From Thermoleophilaceae bacterium (GTDB taxonomy: Bacteria; Actinomycetota; Thermoleophilia; Solirubrobacterales; JACPNS01): a stretch of DNA of 9,781 bases. Each line of letters opens with the position of its first letter. Position 1 is the stretch's first letter. Below the pieces are notes generated by a model that was not told the DNA's origin, did not search any database, and saw only the letters and a list, made by a program, of their open reading frames with translations. Position numbers and translations under genes: made by a program. Of this stretch, positions 5,985 to 9,781 are shown piece after piece. The stretch lies in NCBI GenBank assembly GCA_016463365.1, contig JAEMRJ010000090.1, forward strand, positions 1-9,781, in the 5' to 3' direction.

Positions 5985-7600
5985 CGCGCCACCAACACAT
6001 GAAGCGATCTGCTTTTCTCGGTCGGCCAAGGCCAGGATTTGTTCCTGCGCACGATCGCTCGGAACGTGAAGCGGGTTGCCCGCTTGACGCGGGTGAACCT
6101 GTACCTCCAGCGGTAGCTCCCGCGCGAGTTGGCTTCGACCACTCCAACTGCCCGCCAGGACCCGCCGATCAGAGCGTCGATCTCGATCGGCGCACCGTCG
6201 GCGGCCGCGCCTGCTCCGTCGAGCGCGCCGGCCAGCGTGAGGCTGCCACCCGGCTTGACCCTTGACTTCGATCGATTGATTGAGAGTGAGAGCGCTTCGC
6301 GAACGACTGTGGCGGAGATCGCCGTGCCGATCGAGGCCGGATCTGGCCTGAAGAGAACGCTTATGCGGCTGACTCCGTGAGGCTTGATGCTCAGCGAAAA
6401 ACCGCCAGTCGGCGTGGTGGTGGTGGTCCCGATCGACTTCGGGACGGCGTTGAAGACGCCCAGGTCCAAGGATGAGACTTCGAGCACCGCGCCGGCGATC
6501 GGCGCGCCCTGCTGCGTGGTCAGGGTGCCTTCGACCAGAACACTCCTGCCGTTCTTGGATGCGATCACCGACCTGCTGGTCCTGACGATCGGCTGCTGGA
6601 CGGCGGGCGAGCCGTTGCTGGGAATCGTCCCGGCTCCGGGCGCGCCGGCGCTGACGCTGAAGCTGAAGCTGTACGGAGCACTGGATGTGCCCGCAGCATC
6701 GATGGCGGTGAGCGTTCCAGTGTGCACGCCGGCGGTCAGCGTGGCTGTGTTGACGCTGAGCGTGCGCACCAGGCCCGAGGGGCACGGCGCCCGCATGATG
6801 TAGGGCTGACCGCAGCTTCCGCCCGCCGCGCTGCTCTGTTGGAGCGCGCCGTCGACCGCAAGATTGATCGTCCGGACTCCGCCGCCGACGTCGGTCGCCG
6901 TCACGTCAAGCGTGTGGGTGCCGGCGGCCGCGTCTGATCCGGGCAACGATCCTCCGACTGAAGCGATCACCGGCGCCGCCGGATCCTCAACATCCACGCG
7001 GGCGTTCTGCAGCTGCGCCGAAAGCTTGGTGAAACCGCCCGGCTGACAGTCGCCGAGCAACCCATCACATCGGATACCGACGCTGAGACTTGTCAGGGCG
7101 AGGCCGTTGCGCGTGACAACTGCGGGCGCAATCATGCAGTCGGCGATCACCTGCGAGCAGCCGAAGACGCCGGTGACGGCGTCGGTCGTCTCGCGCACGC
7201 CGGCGGAGAGCGTCGGCGGAGTTGAGCCCACAGCAGGGTAAGAAACGTCGACTGCGCGGGTCAGCTGGTAGCCGCTGATGGTGGTTCCGGGCGGCGCATC
7301 AAACACCTGATCGGCACCGTCTCCGGCGGCGAAGCTGGCCGTCGGCGACGCGGAAACGCTGAGATCACCGCAGTTGGCGCCGAAAGAAAAGTCAAGGGCC
7401 TGGCCGGGCGTGATCACTGCGGTGGTCCAGGCAGAGTTGGGCAACGGCTCGGCGGTCGGACCCGAGCAGCTGTAGACGCTGTAGACCGCCGCGCCGGCCG
7501 TGCCCGGCCCTGCTGATGCGAGCGCGCAGAGCATCACTACGACGACGAACGTCATCCGCGTCGCGAAACAAATGTTTATCGATCGAACCTTGATCCCCAT
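5981..7600 (-). CDS. Secreted multi-domain beta-rich protein, upstream paralogue
   Basis: 539 residues from ATG 7600, the first gene of the operon, with a weak GAGAG ribosome site 6 bases upstream. An alternative ATG at 7555 would keep the hydrophobic core but has no ribosome site. The hydrophobic stretch MTFVVVVMLCALASAG followed by GTAGAA before VYSVYSC is a signal peptide. The domain order matches the paralogue at 2564-4162. An uncharacterised N-terminal domain (YSVYSC, GTTISGY; about 38-205) is followed by an Ig-like sandwich (about 208-318; LDVTATDVGGG, AIDAAG). A carboxypeptidase-regulatory-like segment (about 350-430; GAPIAGAVLEV, TPTGGFSLSI) and a final beta domain with GSYRWRYRF and KSWPWP come last. 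Mature-region cysteines at 45, 77, 148, 155, 178, 185, 263 and 273 have the same numbers as in the paralogue. Its stop overlaps the next gene (ATGA). No enzyme motif or wall-sorting signal is seen. Inferred role: extracellular partner of the membrane-tethered sigma-like protein. Confidence 0.82.
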   Translation of the reverse strand: MGIKVRSINICFATRMTFVVVVMLCALASAGPGTAGAAVYSVYSCSGPTAEPLPNSAWTTAVITPGQALDFSFGANCGDLSVSASPTASFAAGDGADQVFDAPPGTTISGYQLTRAVDVSYPAVGSTPPTLSAGVRETTDAVTGVFGCSQVIADCMIAPAVVTRNGLALTSLSVGIRCDGLLGDCQPGGFTKLSAQLQNARVDVEDPAAPVIASVGGSLPGSDAAAGTHTLDVTATDVGGGVRTINLAVDGALQQSSAAGGSCGQPYIMRAPCPSGLVRTLSVNTATLTAGVHTGTLTAIDAAGTSSAPYSFSFSVSAGAPGAGTIPSNGSPAVQQPIVRTSRSVIASKNGRSVLVEGTLTTQQGAPIAGAVLEVSSLDLGVFNAVPKSIGTTTTTPTGGFSLSIKPHGVSRISVLFRPDPASIGTAISATVVREALSLSINRSKSRVKPGGSLTLAGALDGAGAAADGAPIEIDALIGGSWRAVGVVEANSRGSYRWRYRFTRVKRATRFTFRAIVRRNKSWPWPTEKSRSLHVLVAR

Positions 7601-7620
7601 CTCTGACTCTCAAACACCCG

Positions 7621-7654
7621 CGAAGGGCAATTGGTGTGCCGTTAGAAAACTAAC
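7621..7654 (-). promoter_or_regulatory. Probable promoter/operator region of the five-gene operon
   Basis: This is an AT-rich island in GC-rich sequence just before the first gene. On the plus strand it includes the perfect inverted repeat GTTAG-AAAA-CTAAC (7641-7654). On the minus strand it includes CTAAC, then 16 bases, then TTCG, ending about 20 bases before ATG 7600. The same TAAC-N16-YTCG pattern lies before the second secreted gene. No good housekeeping -35/-10 pair was found here, which fits, but does not prove, use of an alternative sigma factor. Confidence 0.3.
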
Positions 7655-7920
7655 TGCCGGCCGCCGCCGGAGGCACGCACCCAAGTATCGCGACAATACA
7701 GTGGGTGAAGCGTGATCCGGTGGACGGCTGGCAGCCGCGTCCCCATGGCGAATGTGCACATGCGCTCTGACCCAAGGGGTCCCGATCGTCCGTGAACAAG
7801 CGCTCGCGCGTAGAGCAGTCCTGGCCGGGGCGAAGTCTGCCTGAATTCGCCCTGCCCGTCAACGCCGAAATCTGCGCCGGAGCCCCCCAGCGCATTGTTG
7901 ACGTGCTCTGAATCGCCACG

Positions 7921-7984
7921 TTACGCGCGGGACTTCCGACCGACCCCGGGGGATTGCCGAAGTTGTCGGTCTCCACGCGCGTAG
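7921..7984. other. Long imperfect hairpin in intergenic DNA
   Basis: Arms ACGCGCG (7923-7929) and CGCGCGT (7976-7982) pair perfectly. Inside them GGA pairs with TCC, and GACCGAC (7938-7944) pairs with GTCGGTC (7965-7971) around a 20-base loop. That gives about 17 Watson-Crick pairs with a 5-base bulge on one side and a 1-base bulge on the other, and a further pair or two at the base. A competing pairing, ACTTC (7932-7936) with GAAGT (7959-7963), exists. It could be a terminator, a small RNA or an mRNA leader structure on either strand; no T-run follows. Arms of this length are unlikely to be trivial, but GC-rich DNA makes some pairing expected. Confidence 0.4.
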
Positions 7985-8050
7985 TTGCGTGTCTGAAGCA
8001 CTGCTCCAGAGAGTTGCTGTGAACGTCATGTTTCACACTTACATGTCGCA

Positions 8051-8071
8051 GGGGGCGGCAACATTCCCCCC
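8051..8071 (-). terminator. Possible terminator of the MerR gene
   Basis: GGGGG (8051-8055) and CCCCC (8066-8070) form a strong 5-pair stem with a 10-base loop, starting about 13 bases after the stop codon of the MerR gene. It lacks the T-run of a classic intrinsic terminator, so the call is tentative. Confidence 0.3.
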
Positions 8072-8083
8072 TCCCCGAGCAGA

Positions 8084-8908
8084 TCAGCGCGTGCGCGAGC
8101 GGCGACCGGCGGATCGCTTTGCCTTGGGCTCTGCGGGCTCTTGCTCGGCCCGCTTGTTGCCGTTGAGCTTGACGTCTTCTTTGGCGATCCGACGAAGGAT
8201 CTTGCCGAACGCCTCTTCGGCAGCCGTGTCCATGTTCACCCGGAATGAAGCCATCACCGTGTCGCTGGCCAGCGGACGCAGGCCCTCGATCGCCTCGATG
8301 ACCCGCGGAAAACTTTCCGGCGGAAGGCCGGCCTTCTCCTGTGGACGAACGACGCCGGTGTCGACGAGTTTCGTGAACACCTCTGCGATCGCGCGGGTGT
8401 GATCATTGACCTTCTTGAAGACATCGAACAGGGTGTCGACCGGTACTCCGAGCTCGAGCGCGCGGATGCCTGCGCGCAGAAGCGTGGGGCTGAGCACCTC
8501 GTAGCGATCTGAGCCGAGCGGAATCACGAAGCCGAGGTCGATCGCCTGTTTGATCATGCGCGAGTCGATCTCGCCGATGTGTTCGGCGATCTCGGCGAGC
8601 GTCATCACCTCGGATGGCTCTTCGGCGAACGGCGTGAGCACGAGATTGCGCAGGTCGCCGATGTTGTCGCCGGTCTCTTCGGCGCGCTCAACGAGGCGCT
8701 GAATCGCCGTCAGATTGAAGCCGCCCGCCTGCAGCTGCTGAATCAGTTCCAGCCGCGCCATGTGGCGGTCGCCGTAGTACCCGATTCGTCCCTGGACCTC
8801 GGGTGCTGGTAGCAGTCCGCGGGACTGATGGGCGCGGATATTGCGGACCGTCATGCCGGTCTGCTGTGCGAGTTCGTCGATCGTGAGTTGGTCTTTTGGC
8901 TGGGCCAT
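8084..8908 (-). CDS. MerR-family transcriptional regulator with a second MerR-like domain
   Basis: 274 residues from ATG 8908; AGGA lies about 10 bases upstream. Residues 8-75 are a typical MerR winged helix: LTIDELAQQTGMTVRNIRAHQSRGLL, then GYYGDRHMARLELIQQLQAGGFNLTAI. Residues 102-165 repeat the same plan in diverged form (MTLAEIAEHIGEIDSRMIKQAIDLGFVIP, YEVLSPTLLRAGIRALELGVPVDTLFDV). Helices run to about 242, and the C-terminal 30 residues are Lys/Arg/Glu-rich and probably disordered. Small effector domains or metal-binding cysteines, as in classical MerR proteins, are absent: the protein contains no cysteine. MerR proteins bind inverted repeats between the -35 and -10 boxes and twist the DNA to control transcription. 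The repeat at 8937-8963, between this gene and a divergent membrane-protein gene, is the obvious site, implying autoregulation plus control of the neighbour. The inducer is unknown. Confidence 0.93.
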   Translation of the reverse strand: MAQPKDQLTIDELAQQTGMTVRNIRAHQSRGLLPAPEVQGRIGYYGDRHMARLELIQQLQAGGFNLTAIQRLVERAEETGDNIGDLRNLVLTPFAEEPSEVMTLAEIAEHIGEIDSRMIKQAIDLGFVIPLGSDRYEVLSPTLLRAGIRALELGVPVDTLFDVFKKVNDHTRAIAEVFTKLVDTGVVRPQEKAGLPPESFPRVIEAIEGLRPLASDTVMASFRVNMDTAAEEAFGKILRRIAKEDVKLNGNKRAEQEPAEPKAKRSAGRRSRTR

Positions 8909-8917
8909 TGTGCGGAA

Positions 8918-8947
8918 ATCCTATATCCAGGACAGAGTTGCATGAAA
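8918..8947 (-). promoter_or_regulatory. Candidate promoter of the MerR gene
   Basis: On the minus strand TTTCAT (plus 8942-8947) is followed after 18 bases by TAGGAT (8918-8923), or after 16 bases by TATAGG (8920-8925). Either resembles a housekeeping promoter. The first -10 lies 9 bases before ATG 8908, so the transcript would be nearly leaderless. The -35 box overlaps the inverted repeat at 8937-8963, so a bound regulator would affect this promoter. Confidence 0.4.
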
Positions 8948-8963
8948 CATGGATTCATGTAAC
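8937..8963. promoter_or_regulatory. Inverted repeat, probable MerR operator
   Basis: Arms GTTGCATGAA (8937-8946) and TTCATGTAAC (8954-8963) are complementary at 9 of 10 positions with a 7-base spacer. The repeat lies in the 63-base gap between the divergent MerR and membrane-protein genes. Its centre is midway between the plus-strand -35 and -10 boxes, which is the usual MerR placement. Confidence 0.65.
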
Positions 8964-8965
8964 AT
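8938..8965 (+). promoter_or_regulatory. Candidate promoter of the membrane-protein gene (leaderless)
   Basis: TTGCAT (8938-8943), 16 bases, then TAACAT (8960-8965), resembling a housekeeping TTGACA/TATAAT promoter. Transcription would begin about 7 bases after the -10 box, at or beside the A of ATG 8972. That fits the lack of any ribosome site and suggests a leaderless transcript, which is common in actinobacteria. The boxes are part of the inverted repeat. Confidence 0.5.
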
Positions 8966-8971
8966 AGCCGG

Positions 8972-9781
8972 ATGACATTTGAACTTTTTTCCACCGTCCT
9001 TGCAGCAGCAGAAGCCGCCCCGCCAGCCGGAGGCGCCGCGTTCAAGGAGATCATCATCGCGACGGTCATGGGAGGTCTTGCGTTCGGTGGCGTGGTGCTC
9101 CTTGCGCTCGGACATCGCGCCGGCAAGATCACATGGCTGCAGACGGTGGGCGACTTCGCCGGACGGCAGCTGAGCCTGCCCGCCTGGACCGCACTTCCGC
9201 TGGTCGTGCTGACCGCTTCGCTCCTGTGCGCCGTCTTCGGGCTCTACTGGGACATCTCGCTGCACCTTTCAGAGGGGCGTGACGAAGGGCCGCTCGCCAA
9301 CCCGTCGCACTACTTCATCCTCGTCGGACTGCTGGGGACTTTCTCGGCAGGCGTGCTGGCGCTGACCATGCCCACGCCCGGCACCAGGCCGAGCCCGTGG
9401 GCCGTTCGCCTTGCCGAAGGCTGGTACGCGCCGGTCGGCGGCATCCTGATCACTGTTTCAGCTGCCTTCGGCCTCGCCGGGTTTCCGCTGGATGACTTCT
9501 GGCACCGCATGTTCGGGCAGGACGTGACGCTCTGGGGTCCGACTCATCTTCTGATGCTCTCTGGTGCCGGGCTCTGCCTGATCGGCGCGTCCGTGCTGCT
9601 GGTCGAGGGCGGCCTCGCCGCCGACCGCCAGCGCGGCGATCGCGAAATGACCAGGAAGGAGCGGCTCGACCGCACCGGCCGCCGGGCGATGTCTGCCGGC
9701 GGACTGCTGATCGCGCTCGGGATCTTCATGGGCGAGTTCGACTTCGGCATCGCTCAGTTCCAGCAGGTCTTCCACCCGTTG
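8972..9781 (+). CDS. Polytopic membrane protein with repeated His/Asp motifs, 3' end outside window
   Basis: The frame is open from ATG 8972 to the right edge: 270 residues are visible and no stop is reached. TAA occurs in frame just upstream (8960-8962), so ATG 8972 is the first possible start. Membrane segments are likely near residues 25-47, 73-93, 115-132, 153-170, 190-211 and 240-256. Between them polar motifs recur: WDISLH (93-98), GRD (102-104) and PSH (111-113), then DDFWH (174-178), GQD (182-184) and PTH (190-192). A third related stretch follows, EFDFG...QVFHP (255-269). Conserved His and Asp at membrane edges suggest metal or haem binding, or proton/ion handling, but I cannot name the family. 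A charged loop (RQRGDREMTRKERLDR, about 219-234) separates the last two visible helices. It is divergent from, and probably controlled by, the MerR-type regulator. It is clearly a real coding region by its regular hydrophobic pattern. Confidence 0.88.
   Translation, partial: MTFELFSTVLAAAEAAPPAGGAAFKEIIIATVMGGLAFGGVVLLALGHRAGKITWLQTVGDFAGRQLSLPAWTALPLVVLTASLLCAVFGLYWDISLHLSEGRDEGPLANPSHYFILVGLLGTFSAGVLALTMPTPGTRPSPWAVRLAEGWYAPVGGILITVSAAFGLAGFPLDDFWHRMFGQDVTLWGPTHLLMLSGAGLCLIGASVLLVEGGLAADRQRGDREMTRKERLDRTGRRAMSAGGLLIALGIFMGEFDFGIAQFQQVFHPL

Larger units (their letters stand above)
7601..8083. other. Intergenic region without a convincing gene
   Basis: Between the MerR gene and the five-gene operon. 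It holds the operon's probable promoter region (7621-7654), a near-palindrome at 7685-7699 (arms GTAT and ATAC), and a small hairpin at 7722-7742. A short inverted repeat GACCC-AAG-GGGTC lies at 7769-7781, a long imperfect hairpin at 7921-7984, and a possible terminator at 8051-8071. The 128-codon open frame on the minus strand here (8036-7650) has a composition unlike its neighbours and is judged spurious. No tRNA or CRISPR structure was seen. Confidence 0.6.

Noticed and set aside
5406..6002. Plus-strand open frames opposite the 187-residue protein
   Set aside because: Shadows of a gene with tight overlaps on both sides; no ribosome site or recognisable motif.
5985..6785. Upstream extension of the 187-residue protein
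   Set aside because: The extended frame runs antisense-like through the conserved C-terminal domains of the secreted protein on the same strand in a different frame, and is Arg/Gln/His-rich without pattern. ATG 5984 has an ATGA overlap.
7722..7742. Short hairpin GGA/CGGC with GCCG/TCC
   Set aside because: The loop is tight and the stem short. In GC-rich DNA this is weak, so it is mentioned only in the intergenic entry.
7650..8036. 128-codon open frame on the minus strand in the intergenic region
   Set aside because: Its residue composition (many S, T, R, C, G, no domain or hydrophobic pattern) is unlike the neighbours, and it has no ribosome site. It overlaps several inverted repeats and ends close to the operon promoter. 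It looks like chance in GC-rich DNA.
8851..9265. Minus-strand open frames over the MerR/membrane-protein gap
   Set aside because: They cross the divergent promoter region and the membrane-protein coding sequence, which has a clear hydrophobic helix pattern on the plus strand.

Overview
The window is GC-rich and gene-dense, with alanine/arginine-rich proteins, C-H-C-C zinc-type anti-sigma domains and one apparently leaderless gene. This suits an actinobacterium. The style of the secreted beta-sandwich proteins, with their W-R-Y-R-F and W-P-W-P C-terminal motifs, makes me think of Thermoleophilia/Solirubrobacterales, but that is inference from overall character and not a database match.

Layout from left to right. 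(1) The 3' three quarters of purH, on the plus strand, ends 12 bases from a convergent minus-strand operon. (2) That operon spans about 7600 down to 1257 and appears to be two copies of one cassette. Each copy has a secreted, eight-cysteine, multi-domain beta-rich protein followed by a membrane-anchored protein that joins an ECF-like sigma factor (regions 2 and 4) to a zinc-binding anti-sigma domain (C...HxxxCxxC). A membrane segment follows, then a long low-complexity tail ending in a conserved E-F-D motif. The upstream copy (7600-4253) also has a 187-residue orphan cytoplasmic protein between the secreted and sigma-like genes. The downstream copy (4162-1257) lacks it. Start/stop overlaps of 4, 8 and 4 bases link the genes within each cassette, and 90 bases separate the cassettes. 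(3) About 480 bases without a convincing gene (7601-8083) hold the likely operon promoter, small inverted repeats and a long imperfect hairpin. (4) A MerR-family regulator (8084-8908, minus) is divergent from a polytopic membrane protein (8972 to the window end, plus). A 27-base near-perfect inverted repeat lies between them, inside overlapping divergent promoter-like elements.

How the genes may work together (inference). The duplicated cassette looks like a self-contained envelope-sensing module: a secreted protein, plus a transmembrane protein with a sigma factor and its inhibitor in one chain and a wall-spanning tail that could contact the secreted partner. The downstream sigma-like paralogue seems to have lost the basic residues of its DNA-recognition helix, so it may be a regulator or decoy instead of an active sigma factor. 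The MerR protein probably controls itself and the divergent membrane protein through the intergenic repeat. purH is ordinary housekeeping.
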